Positions 55,922-64,000 of a stretch of 64,000 bases of DNA are shown here, in pieces; the stretch's first letter is position 1; each line of letters opens with the position of its first letter. The position numbers and the translations under genes were made by a program. Source of the stretch: Paenibacillus illinoisensis NBRC 15959 (GTDB taxonomy: Bacteria; Bacillota; Bacilli; Paenibacillales; Paenibacillaceae). The stretch is from contig NZ_BIME01000003.1 in NCBI RefSeq assembly GCF_004000925.1, positions 248,001-312,000 on the forward strand, written 5' to 3'. The notes below the pieces were generated by a model, which saw nothing but the letters and a program-made list of their open reading frames with translations, did no database searches and was not told the origin of the DNA.

Positions 55922-56338
55922 GTGTATCACCTGTTCCTATTCCATGTTGATATTGGCCGGATCATCCGACAAGCCTACAACGTTGCAACCTTGCTCATTA
56001 AAAAGAAAATAAACAGCCGCCCGAAACATCGTCTCGAACTGCTGCCCAACATACGACTTTTATTCCTGCACTCTAGTTTATCGGAATCGGAAGGGCTTAG
56101 TCAATATAAATGTATAGAAAGGGATGAAAGTTATGGAACATTTCAACCATAATTGAGTTGTCTCTGGAAGATATCAAAATTTATTTTAAATTTGAAGAAA
56201 AATCATATTCATTTTTGCCTTCGTATCCAGTACACTATGCTCATCATTATATGGCTTACCACTGTAAAACACGAAAGTGCAGTGGATGGGGATAAGCATA
56301 ACGTGAATATATTACATGAGGAAAATGGGGATGAAATT
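55922..56338. other. Intergenic region before the SLH protein
   Basis: This AT-rich stretch lies between divergent trhO and the SLH gene. It contains a 7-codon frame at 56133-56156 with GGGATG upstream, possibly a leader peptide, but no clear hairpin or known riboswitch. The frame of the SLH gene stays open back to 56153 without signal-peptide character. Confidence 0.4.
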
Positions 56339-59300
56339 GTGAGTCTACCTTTATTCAAGAAAGTAAGTATCATCTGGTTGGTATTCCTGATTGGACTGAG
56401 TGGTCTGTGGAATAATTTCAGTCTAGAACGGGCTAACGCGGCAGCAGTAGAACCCTATCTTGGTGAGATCAAATTATTTCCGTACAATGCAACACCCAGA
56501 GGATGGATGCCTGCCAGAGGACAAACCATGTCTATCACTCAGAATACCGCTCTTTACTCTCTGCTTGGACTTAATTTTGGGGGTGATGGAAAAACAACCT
56601 TCTCATTGCCCAATCTATCCGGTGCTGCACCTGATGGCATGGGCTATTACATAGCGTTAAACGGAATTTTCCCTTCGCGTGATGAGAATATCTATGGCGC
56701 GGGACCATCTGTTCTTGGAGAAGTTCGTCTCTTTCCGTATCAGTTTACCCCACCAGGATTTTTAGCCGCGAATGGCCAAGAGCTCTCCACATCTACATAC
56801 AGTGACTTATATAAGATGATTGGCACGACCTACGGCGGTGACGGGAATACCTCATTTAAACTTCCGAATTTACCTAAAATACAAAACAATATTAACTATG
56901 TCATATCCACGGATCCAACTCAACGTGCCGAGAATGGGACTGGTAGCGAGTATTCAGGCGAGATCATTCCCATGCTGGTAAGCCTTCCGACAAACCGCTG
57001 GATACCAGCCGATGGATCAACACTGACCATCAACCAGAATCAAGTTTTATTTAGTCTACTCGGCACCAAGTTTGGTGGTGATGGCCAGGTGAATTTTAAA
57101 GTACCTGATCTCAACCGAAACCAATCAACTTTGGTTTATTATATTGTAAATGGGGGCGAATTCCCCATTCTGGACTTCGGACAGCTGCCTGAAGCAATCG
57201 AAGACACCTATACCACCAACCAAAACGCCGCTTTGGTTGTTCCTGCACCAGGCTTGCTAGCCAATGATAGGGATGCTTCTACTGCTATCTTGAGGAGTGG
57301 GCCGATGTACGGAACACTCGTTATGAATGCCAACGGCTCGTTTACTTATACTCCGATGACTGATTATGTAGGAACTGACAGTTTCACTTATAGTGCTAAC
57401 AATGAATGGGGCACCAGTGTTCCGGTGACAGTTTCCATAACTATTGAGCAAACTACAGCTCCAATCATTAGCGGTGTAGTTGAAGGCACAGTGTACAATC
57501 AAGCCGTCACACCTAGCTTTAATAGTGGTACGGCGCTGCTGAATGGCGCTGCATTTACAAGTGGCACTACCGTCACGGCAGATGGAGATTATACCCTGAC
57601 AGTTACCAATAGCATTGGTACAACAACGATTCACTTTACGGTAGATGCCCATCCCCCTGTTGTCACAGGCGTGACCCAGAACGGCGTCTATAACGTTAGT
57701 CCCGTAATCACCTTTAATGAAGGAACAGCGACCCTCAATGGTTTCCCATTCAATAATGGGGGCACGGTCCAAACCGAAGGAGAGCAACTCCTGATTGTTA
57801 CGGATCGTGCAGGCAACACGACAACAATTCAATTTAGCTTTTATGCTCCACGGACGATCCATTTTGACAGTAATGGCGGTTCGGATGTACCTGAACAATA
57901 CGTGAATTATGGTGACCAATCTACCAAACCAGCCGATCCAACCAAAGCTGGGCACACGTTCGCTGGATGGTTCACCGATTCGGGTTTGAGTCAGGCTTTT
58001 GACTTTGACAACACATCTGTAACTACCAATCTTACGTTGTATACGAAATGGTCGATCAACTCCTACACTGTCAACTTCGACTCTAACGGCGGTACGGCGG
58101 TCGATGATCAGTCCGTTCCATATAGCGAGTTGGCAACGGCTCCTGATGCCCCAACCAAAGCTGGGCACACGTTCGCCGGATGGTTCACCGATTCGGGTTT
58201 GAGTCAGCGTTTTGATTTTGACAACACAGCCGTAACTGGCGATATCACCCTGCATGCGAAATGGACGATCAACTCCTACACTGTTAACTTTGAATCCAAT
58301 GGTGGTACAGCGATCGATACTCAATCGATTCAATATGGTGAGTTGGCGACGGCTCCTGATACCCCAACCAAAGCTGGACACACCTTCGCTGGATGGTTCA
58401 CGGATTCAGGTTTGAGTCAGGCTTTTGATTTTGACAACACAACAGTAACTAGTGACCTCACTCTTTATGCAAAATGGTCGATCAACAATTACACCGTCAG
58501 CTTTGACTCTAACGGCGGTACAGTGGTCGATGATCAGTCTGTTCCATATAGCGAGTTGGTAGCGGCTCCTGATGCCCCAACCAAAGATGGGCACACGTTC
58601 GCCGGATGGTTCACCGATTCGGGTTTGAGTCAGCGTTTTGACTTTGACAACACAACCGTAACTGGCGATATCACCCTGCATGCTAAATGGACGATCAACT
58701 CCTACACCGTTAACTTCAACTCTAATGGCGGTACGGCCGTCGATGACCAGTCCGTTCCATATAGTGAGTTGGCAGCGGCTCCTGCCAATCCAACCAAAGC
58801 AGGACACACTTTTGCTGGATGGTTCACCGATTCAGGTTTGAGTCAGGCTTTTGACTTTGACAATACACCTGTAACTGGCAATCTCACCCTATATGCGAAA
58901 TGGACGATCAACTCCTACACTGTCAGCTTCAACTCTAATGGCGGTACGGCGGTGGACGATCAATCGATTCAATATGGTGAGTTGGCAGTGGCTCCTGCTG
59001 ATCCAACCAAAGTGGGACACACTTTCGCTGGGTGGTTCACCGATTCAAGTTTGAGTCAGGCTTTTGACTTTGATAACACAACTGTAACTGGCGATCTTAC
59101 TCTGTATGCGAAATGGACTGCTGACAAATACACCATCTCCTTCGATACTCTTGGTGGATCTGCCGTAGATGATGTATCGGTTGAGCACGGAAATAAGCTT
59201 ACAGCTCCGGTTTCACCAAGCCGTTCAGGCTACACGTTTAGTGGATGGTACGTCGATCCTGAGTTGAAGACACCGTTCGACTTTGATCAAACGGAGATTA

Positions 59301-60388
59301 TCGCCGATCTTACTTTATATGCGAAATGGAACGTGGTTCCTTCTCCACCATCAGGCGGCAATGGCAATAACGGCGGTGGTTCCGGTAGCCAGAACAGCAA
59401 CGGATCGAGCAATAATTCCTCGTCACCCAACTCGGCGAACTCATCAACAAACGGCCGTTTAACGCTGGCAGCGGGGCAGGCCGGTCAAGTAAGTTTAGGA
59501 AATGGCATGACATTAATTATCCCTGCCGGGGCAATGAATCAGGAACTGAAGATCACCATTGACCCGGTTGAAGATTCATCCGATCTGCTGACCAATCAAG
59601 CCCAGCTGCTCAGTCCGGTATATGAACTACTAAAGAATGTGACTCAGAATTTCGACAAACCCGTAACCTTAAAGATGGCCTTCGACGGATCAAGCTTGCG
59701 AAGCAATCAACGGGCAGAACTATTCTATTTTGATGAACAAGAAAAGAAATGGCTTTCTGCTGGAAAATCCTCTATGGATGGCGATCTGATCCAAGTCGAC
59801 GTAAATCATTTTACCAAATTTGCTGTATTTGCGATTGATCAGCCTAACGCCCCAGTAGAAGTCGCATTACATGATATAAAAGGTCACTGGGCGGAAGAGC
59901 TCATTCAGCAGGCTGTCCGTGATGGCATCGTGAAGGGATATGTGGATGGATCGTTTAAACCAAACGCATCCGTTACACGTGCCGAGTTCACAGTAATGCT
60001 GATGAATGCACTGCAAACCGATTATGCAGAAGCACCTTTATCATTTACCGACCGCTCAAACATAGCCGCCTGGGCACAGTCTGCCGTAGCCAGTGCCGTG
60101 CAGGCCGGATTCATTCAGGGGGACTCGGGCGGTGCCTTCCGTCCGAATGATGCCGTAACCCGTGCAGAAATGGCCGTGATGGTAGCGAATGCCCTGCAAG
60201 TGAAGGCAGAATCCGGAACCAGCTCAACCTTTGCAGATAACGAACAGATTCCTGTATGGGCGAGAGCAGCGGTGGCTGGAATGCAACAGTCCGGGCTATT
60301 GAATGGTAAGGGATTGAACACCTTTGCTCCAAGAGACAACACGACGCGTGCCGAAGCAGTGAAGCTGCTCATGAGTATGCCCAATTAA
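56339..60388 (+). CDS. SLH-anchored surface protein with tail-collar modules and InlB-type repeats
   Basis: The 1349-residue protein has a signal peptide (residues 1-34, ending ANA). Three phage tail-collar modules follow (about 40-285: LGEIKLFPYNATPRGWMPARG, LGEVRLFPYQFTPPGF, SGEIIPMLVSLPTNRWIPADG, each with FGGDG or YGGDG). Then a cadherin/VCBS-like domain (287-368), two Ig-like repeats (374-500), seven InlB B-type repeats (504-999: FDSNGG, GHTFAGWF, LTLYAKW), a Ser/Asn/Gly linker, a ZU5-like domain and three SLH domains (1178-1349: HWAEELIQQAV, VTRAEF). The GTG at 56339 follows GGGGATG. The SLH part would hold it to pyruvylated wall polymer. Confidence 0.92.
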   Translation: MSLPLFKKVSIIWLVFLIGLSGLWNNFSLERANAAAVEPYLGEIKLFPYNATPRGWMPARGQTMSITQNTALYSLLGLNFGGDGKTTFSLPNLSGAAPDGMGYYIALNGIFPSRDENIYGAGPSVLGEVRLFPYQFTPPGFLAANGQELSTSTYSDLYKMIGTTYGGDGNTSFKLPNLPKIQNNINYVISTDPTQRAENGTGSEYSGEIIPMLVSLPTNRWIPADGSTLTINQNQVLFSLLGTKFGGDGQVNFKVPDLNRNQSTLVYYIVNGGEFPILDFGQLPEAIEDTYTTNQNAALVVPAPGLLANDRDASTAILRSGPMYGTLVMNANGSFTYTPMTDYVGTDSFTYSANNEWGTSVPVTVSITIEQTTAPIISGVVEGTVYNQAVTPSFNSGTALLNGAAFTSGTTVTADGDYTLTVTNSIGTTTIHFTVDAHPPVVTGVTQNGVYNVSPVITFNEGTATLNGFPFNNGGTVQTEGEQLLIVTDRAGNTTTIQFSFYAPRTIHFDSNGGSDVPEQYVNYGDQSTKPADPTKAGHTFAGWFTDSGLSQAFDFDNTSVTTNLTLYTKWSINSYTVNFDSNGGTAVDDQSVPYSELATAPDAPTKAGHTFAGWFTDSGLSQRFDFDNTAVTGDITLHAKWTINSYTVNFESNGGTAIDTQSIQYGELATAPDTPTKAGHTFAGWFTDSGLSQAFDFDNTTVTSDLTLYAKWSINNYTVSFDSNGGTVVDDQSVPYSELVAAPDAPTKDGHTFAGWFTDSGLSQRFDFDNTTVTGDITLHAKWTINSYTVNFNSNGGTAVDDQSVPYSELAAAPANPTKAGHTFAGWFTDSGLSQAFDFDNTPVTGNLTLYAKWTINSYTVSFNSNGGTAVDDQSIQYGELAVAPADPTKVGHTFAGWFTDSSLSQAFDFDNTTVTGDLTLYAKWTADKYTISFDTLGGSAVDDVSVEHGNKLTAPVSPSRSGYTFSGWYVDPELKTPFDFDQTEIIADLTLYAKWNVVPSPPSGGNGNNGGGSGSQNSNGSSNNSSSPNSANSSTNGRLTLAAGQAGQVSLGNGMTLIIPAGAMNQELKITIDPVEDSSDLLTNQAQLLSPVYELLKNVTQNFDKPVTLKMAFDGSSLRSNQRAELFYFDEQEKKWLSAGKSSMDGDLIQVDVNHFTKFAVFAIDQPNAPVEVALHDIKGHWAEELIQQAVRDGIVKGYVDGSFKPNASVTRAEFTVMLMNALQTDYAEAPLSFTDRSNIAAWAQSAVASAVQAGFIQGDSGGAFRPNDAVTRAEMAVMVANALQVKAESGTSSTFADNEQIPVWARAAVAGMQQSGLLNGKGLNTFAPRDNTTRAEAVKLLMSMPN
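57850..59334 (+). repeat. Seven tandem InlB/Flg_new-type coding repeats (about 67 residues each)
   Basis: Repeats 2 and 4 share QRFDFDN, ITLHAKW and SVPYSEL; repeats 3 and 6 share SIQYGEL and QAFDFDN with LTLYAKW. The pattern suggests duplication of a two-repeat block. The last repeat (SPSRSGYTFSGWYVDP) is the most diverged. Confidence 0.9.
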
Positions 60389-60400
60389 ATTTCCATAAAT

Positions 60401-60476
60401 AAAGCCTGTGTTCTGGCGGCAGCCCCTCTGAACTGTATAAACAGTTGGAGAGGAGCTGCCTCAGAACACAGGCTCT
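60401..60476. terminator. Bidirectional terminator, SLH gene / YfcC gene
   Basis: AAGCCTGTGTTCTG/CAGAACACAGGCT and GGCAGC/GCTGCC with CCTCT/AGAGG build a long nested hairpin between convergent genes. Confidence 0.9.
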
Positions 60477-60484
60477 TTATTTTA

Positions 60485-61909
60485 TTAGGAATACTGAATG
60501 GTACTTGCGATTAGCATGAAGATGATCCCCAGTGCTATCCACATTACCATTAGAGGCCAGAAAAATTTAACCCACTTTTGATACGGAATACCCGATACGG
60601 CAAGACTGCCCATTAATGCGGAAGATGTTGGCAGAATCATGTTGGTGAAACCATCACCGAACTGGAATGCCAACACGGCAGTCTGACGGGTAATGCCGAG
60701 CAGATCGGATAGTGGAACCATGATCGGCATCGTTGTTACCGCCATGCCTGTACCCGATGTAATGAAGACATTCATTATATTTTGGAAGAAGTACATGCCC
60801 AATACTTGAACAGATGACGGAAGTTCACTCACTGCAGTAGACATTCCGTACACAACCGAATCGATAACATTCCCCTGATCCAGAACAACCATAATACCTC
60901 TGGCCAGACCAATGATAAAGGCTCCGTACGCGATACCACTTGCCCCTTTAACAAATTCACTCGCAATTCGGCTCGGTCCGAATCCGGAAACCAGTCCGGA
61001 AATGACGCCCATGCTCAGGAAAAGGGCCGCAAGCTCCTCCATCCACCAGCCTTCTGTCGATACGCCCCAGATCAACAGGGCAAACCCGGCAACAATCGTA
61101 AGGATTGTAAGGATATGTGTAATGCGAATGGTTGGTAGCTTGTTCAGATCCACGGCTGGTGTATCCGCTGCCTGCTCCAGCTCAAGCTCGTGAACCAACC
61201 CTCGAGTCGGGTCAGATTTCACCCGCGAAGCATAACGCATGATATAGATACTTGTAATAGCAATCAAGCATACCAGGATGATCGCACGGAGCCACATGCC
61301 GGAGAAAATCGGAACTTCGGCGATGGCCTGAGCCAGGCCCACATTGAACGGATTCAGCAATCCAGCGGTGAAACCACAAGAGGCTCCCAGCGAGATCATC
61401 GCTGTACCGGTAAGTGCGTCATATCCCAGTGCCCGAGCAATAGCGATACCAATGGGTACGAAAACCATGACCTCTGTAGACATCCCCATTGTAAACCCAC
61501 CCACAGAGAATAAGGTGATAAACACTGGAATGACCCACAATCCCTTGTTGGCGAACGAACGCGCTACCCGGCCCGTCAGTGCCTCAATCGTACCCGTGCT
61601 TGTAATGATCTGAAATGCCCCGCCAATGATGAAAATAAAGAATACGACGTCAGCGGAATCAACCAGCCCGCGGACGATAGATTTGGGAATATCCCACAGG
61701 CTCGTCGGATTGGCCTCCACATGATGATATGAACCCGGAACGAGCAGAGATTTGCCTGTGGCCTCATCCTTCACCCGGTCGAATTCCCCTGCGGGAATAA
61801 TGTACGTCAGTACGGTAGCAACCAATACCAGAATAAACAAGATGACGAAGGTATGCGGCATTTTGAACCATTTGCGTGGTTGTTGTGGTGGTTTTGTTAT
61901 GTTTTCCAA
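60485..61909 (-). CDS. YfcC family integral membrane transporter
   Basis: The 474-residue protein has about 12 spans and starts with MENITKP-type basic residues before MPHTFVILFILVLVATVLTYIIPAGEFDR, the family opening. FTMGMSTEVMVFVPIGIAIARALGYD, GLLNPFNVGLAQAIAEVP and TSGTGMAVTTMPIMVPLSDLLGI are typical of the YfcC/DcuC-like group. Its substrate is probably a small carboxylate or peptide. The TTG at 61909 follows GAGGGATG. It lies 4 bases after the M20 gene, so transporter and hydrolase act on linked compounds. Confidence 0.88.
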   Translation of the reverse strand: MENITKPPQQPRKWFKMPHTFVILFILVLVATVLTYIIPAGEFDRVKDEATGKSLLVPGSYHHVEANPTSLWDIPKSIVRGLVDSADVVFFIFIIGGAFQIITSTGTIEALTGRVARSFANKGLWVIPVFITLFSVGGFTMGMSTEVMVFVPIGIAIARALGYDALTGTAMISLGASCGFTAGLLNPFNVGLAQAIAEVPIFSGMWLRAIILVCLIAITSIYIMRYASRVKSDPTRGLVHELELEQAADTPAVDLNKLPTIRITHILTILTIVAGFALLIWGVSTEGWWMEELAALFLSMGVISGLVSGFGPSRIASEFVKGASGIAYGAFIIGLARGIMVVLDQGNVIDSVVYGMSTAVSELPSSVQVLGMYFFQNIMNVFITSGTGMAVTTMPIMVPLSDLLGITRQTAVLAFQFGDGFTNMILPTSSALMGSLAVSGIPYQKWVKFFWPLMVMWIALGIIFMLIASTIQYS

Positions 61910-61913
61910 TTGA

Positions 61914-63107
61914 TCATCCCTCGTCCTTCTGTTGTTTCCACTCTTCAAATTCATTCCGCACCTGCTGCAAAGCAGCTCTGTCCGCATACAGATCGTACGC
62001 TGTCAGTGCCAGCGCCTTGGCTGCAAGATTCAGCTCAATCATGCCCTCTTCCGCTCCGGCAAGCCGGGCAAACTCAGGGGTATGGGTCGTTGCATCTCCC
62101 AACCGGATGTATGGATGGATCGCTGCGGTTACCTGGCTTACATTGCCAATATCCGATGAACCCACTCCACCTGTCTGCGGCGGATCATGGACCTCAATGC
62201 CCATGTCCTCCAGATTCTGTTGAAACAGGCTCGCCAGCGCCTTGTTGTTATTGCGCTCGGCATAGATCAGTCCTTCCGAAATATCTACCGTGGCACCAAC
62301 TCCCTCGGCAGCATGACGCACGACGCGGTACACTTTATCCATAACCGTCTTCAGTTCCTCAACTGTTTTTGCCCGGATAATGTACACCGCCTCTGCCAGC
62401 TCAGGCACAACGTTTGGTGCATCTCCACCCTTGGTGATAATCCCGTTTACCCGGACGTCATCCTTCAAATAGGGGCGAAGCGAGTTAATGCCCGCATAGG
62501 CATTTACCAGTGCATCCAGCGCACTGATTCCCTTTTCGGGAGAAGAAGCTGCATGCGCCTGTTTGCCATGAAACGTAAAGGTTGCGTCCACACAAGCCAG
62601 TGCTCCCCGGAGTACCATCGTTTTTTGCTGCGGATGGCACATCATGACAGCATCGATCCCGTCAAATACACCATCATTCGCCATGATAATCTTGCCGCCG
62701 CCCTCTTCCTCAGCCGGAGTACCAAGAACAATGATTCGCCCAGGCAGTTCAGGAAAAGCCTTCTTAAGAGCCATGGCGGCACCTACTGCCGAAGTGCCGA
62801 TCAGATTATGTCCGCAGGCATGTCCAATACGAGGCAAAGCATCATATTCGGCCAGCAGAGCGATGGTAGGCCCATCTGCTTGGCCTTCCCATACAGCTCG
62901 AAACGAAGTCGGAAGTCCGGAAATCCCCTTTTCCACCTGAAATCCGGCCGCTTCAAGTGGTTCTGTTAACCACTGCTGTGCTTGAACTTCCCCGAAACTA
63001 AGCTCAGGATTGGCATGAATACGAAGGGACAGCTCCCGCAGCTGAGGGTCCAGCTGATCCACAACGTCCTTTATGTTCTGCTTCATATGAGCATGGTCAT
63101 GATTCAT
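61914..63107 (-). CDS. M20 family amidohydrolase/peptidase (AbgB-like)
   Basis: The 397-residue protein has the M20 metal ligands: LLAEYDALPRIGHACGHNLIG, GTPAEEEGGGKI, MMCHPQ and the late GSSDIGNVSQV. FHGKQAHAASSPEKGISALDALV is the dimerisation-domain signature. It resembles p-aminobenzoyl-glutamate hydrolase subunit B and indole-acetyl-amino-acid hydrolases and would cleave an N-acyl amino acid. AGGTGG precedes the ATG at 63107. It forms an operon with the YfcC transporter, similar in concept to abgABT. Confidence 0.9.
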   Translation of the reverse strand: MNHDHAHMKQNIKDVVDQLDPQLRELSLRIHANPELSFGEVQAQQWLTEPLEAAGFQVEKGISGLPTSFRAVWEGQADGPTIALLAEYDALPRIGHACGHNLIGTSAVGAAMALKKAFPELPGRIIVLGTPAEEEGGGKIIMANDGVFDGIDAVMMCHPQQKTMVLRGALACVDATFTFHGKQAHAASSPEKGISALDALVNAYAGINSLRPYLKDDVRVNGIITKGGDAPNVVPELAEAVYIIRAKTVEELKTVMDKVYRVVRHAAEGVGATVDISEGLIYAERNNNKALASLFQQNLEDMGIEVHDPPQTGGVGSSDIGNVSQVTAAIHPYIRLGDATTHTPEFARLAGAEEGMIELNLAAKALALTAYDLYADRAALQQVRNEFEEWKQQKDEG

Positions 63108-63236
63108 GAATGCTTACCACCTTTCTCCGAACAACATATTTATATATTCAATTCTACTGAATAAATATACAGTGTGATTTTCATATATTGTATGTGTGAC
63201 CATGCCATTAGTAAATTCAAAAAAATTAAGGAAAAA

Positions 63237-63256
63237 CCCATAAAAAATTTTATGGG
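63237..63256 (-). terminator. Terminator downstream of the LysR gene
   Basis: CCCATAAAA/TTTTATGGG arms are followed by TTTTTC on the minus strand. The rest of 63108-63475 is AT-rich and holds two inverted repeats (TATTCA/TGAATA near 63145 and TGCAT/ATGCA near 63445) but no gene. Confidence 0.6.
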
Positions 63257-63475
63257 CCTGGATTATTCATATATGGATATTATGATGTGTAAGCATAAAC
63301 GGAATATTTCAACATCCATATGGAGTTGCTTGATGAGCAATCCAGCCGTATCTACATCCCTTTAAAACAAGAACATACGTAATCCCCATACCATACCAAC
63401 CTGCAAGAGACGCCGTTCCACTCCAAATCTATCCGAATAATTATGCATATATATCATGCACATATCACCTGAGGT

Positions 63476-64000
63476 TTAACTATTATCTACACCCGTATCA
63501 GCCTGAGTCCTTTCCGATCTCATCAAACTGATAAAGCGGTCTGCTGTAGCTTGCTGCAGCACACTTTTCTTATAAACCAGCCATGTATTGCGTCTCACGC
63601 CCTGACCGTCAAGACGAATGAGCTCCTGCTGGTGAAGCCCGTCCTCATCTGTAACGAAGATCCCCGGGATAATCGCGTAACCAAGGCCATAGCGCACCAT
63701 TTCTTTGCAGGTCTCATAGCTGTCCACCCGCATCGCCACCGTAGGTGAACGATCATAACGTTCATACCACCAAGAGGCTACCGCCTCACGAAATGGACTT
63801 ATCGCCACTCCTCCTGCCTTAGTTACAGGTTCCTGAAAAGCGATTTGCGGCAGACCGGGGAGTTCATCCAGATCTATCGGTTCCCTGGATACGATACAGA
63901 CTGCTTCATCGTGCAGCAGATGCTTGCAATCAAACCAGGGATGCTCTCCCCGAATCACCCCTACCTGAATTTCATCGCGCGTCAGCAGTTCAATAACTTC
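63476..64000 (-). CDS. LysR family regulator (5' end outside window)
   Basis: The 174 codons seen are the C-terminal effector domain of a LysR protein: VGVIRGEHPWFDCKHLLHDEAVCIVS, LPQIAFQEP, VDSYETCKEMVRYGLGYAIIPGIF and the ending RFISLMRSE. The DNA-binding domain lies beyond 64000. It is upstream of, and on the same strand as, the M20/YfcC pair, which it may control. Identification is firm; the target is inferred. Confidence 0.85.
   Translation of the reverse strand, partial: EVIELLTRDEIQVGVIRGEHPWFDCKHLLHDEAVCIVSREPIDLDELPGLPQIAFQEPVTKAGGVAISPFREAVASWWYERYDRSPTVAMRVDSYETCKEMVRYGLGYAIIPGIFVTDEDGLHQQELIRLDGQGVRRNTWLVYKKSVLQQATADRFISLMRSERTQADTGVDNS

Noticed and set aside
57257-58381. A 374-codon open frame on the - strand inside the SLH gene
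   Set aside because: It mirrors the InlB-type repeats and has no family motif or ribosome site. The + strand gene explains the region.

Overview
The window looks like a piece of chromosome from a spore-forming, moderate-GC Firmicute, most likely Paenibacillus or a close relative. The reasons are strong AGGAGG-type ribosome sites with many TTG and GTG starts, the Bacillus-type set of families (GlpP antiterminator, LtaS, TagO-like transferase, CidA/CidB, FGGY gluconate kinase, CydABCD), an SLH-anchored surface protein, and no sign of phage, transposon, tRNA or rRNA. Species and family assignments come from reading the sequence and memory; nothing was searched.

Layout. 1-9.9 kb: a DinG-type helicase cut by the left edge, a heme monooxygenase (hmoB), an LtaS-type polymerase, an operon of one nitrilase-fold hydrolase and two GNAT proteins, and a LysR/CidA/CidB module followed by an AbrB-like regulator with extra domains. 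10-26 kb: DoxX/HxlR divergent pair, a Gfo/Idh/MocA oxidoreductase, the glycerol genes glpP-glpK and glpD with GlpP-type leader hairpins, a stand-alone GTP cyclohydrolase II, a sugar ABC importer without ATPase followed by gluconate kinase, an ArsR-controlled pair, and a TagO/WecA-like transferase. 26-32.6 kb: cydABCD, transcribed leftwards, with two TGTGA-N6-TCACA boxes in front of cydA.

32.7-46.7 kb is the accessory heart of the window. Four rightward genes (a GT-B-like/helical-repeat protein, a GT2 and a GT4 glycosyltransferase, and a methyltransferase) face three leftward GT2-TPR glycosyltransferase paralogues. Next to these lie four signal-less structural proteins: a 502-residue protein made of 18 Thr-rich units, a small basic protein sharing its C-terminal domain, and two divergently transcribed paralogues ending in a Trp-Trp-Glu motif. 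The simplest reading is a locus that makes and glycosylates (perhaps methylates) a surface layer. Because the structural proteins lack signal peptides and the enzymes look cytoplasmic, a mother-cell-made spore coat or exosporium layer is favoured. This is inference.

46.7-64 kb: an MFS exporter with a winged-helix/TPR-like regulator, a TrpXYZ-like ABC system, a TetR/phosphotransferase pair with a clear palindromic operator, trhO with a SufR-like Fe-S regulator, a 1349-residue SLH protein carrying three phage-tail-collar modules and seven InlB-type repeats, and an M20 amidohydrolase/YfcC transporter pair with a LysR gene cut by the right edge.

Regulation is unusually readable: several divergent gene pairs have near-perfect palindromes between them (10713, 23694, 54156, 32506/32548), and most operons end in strong intrinsic terminators.
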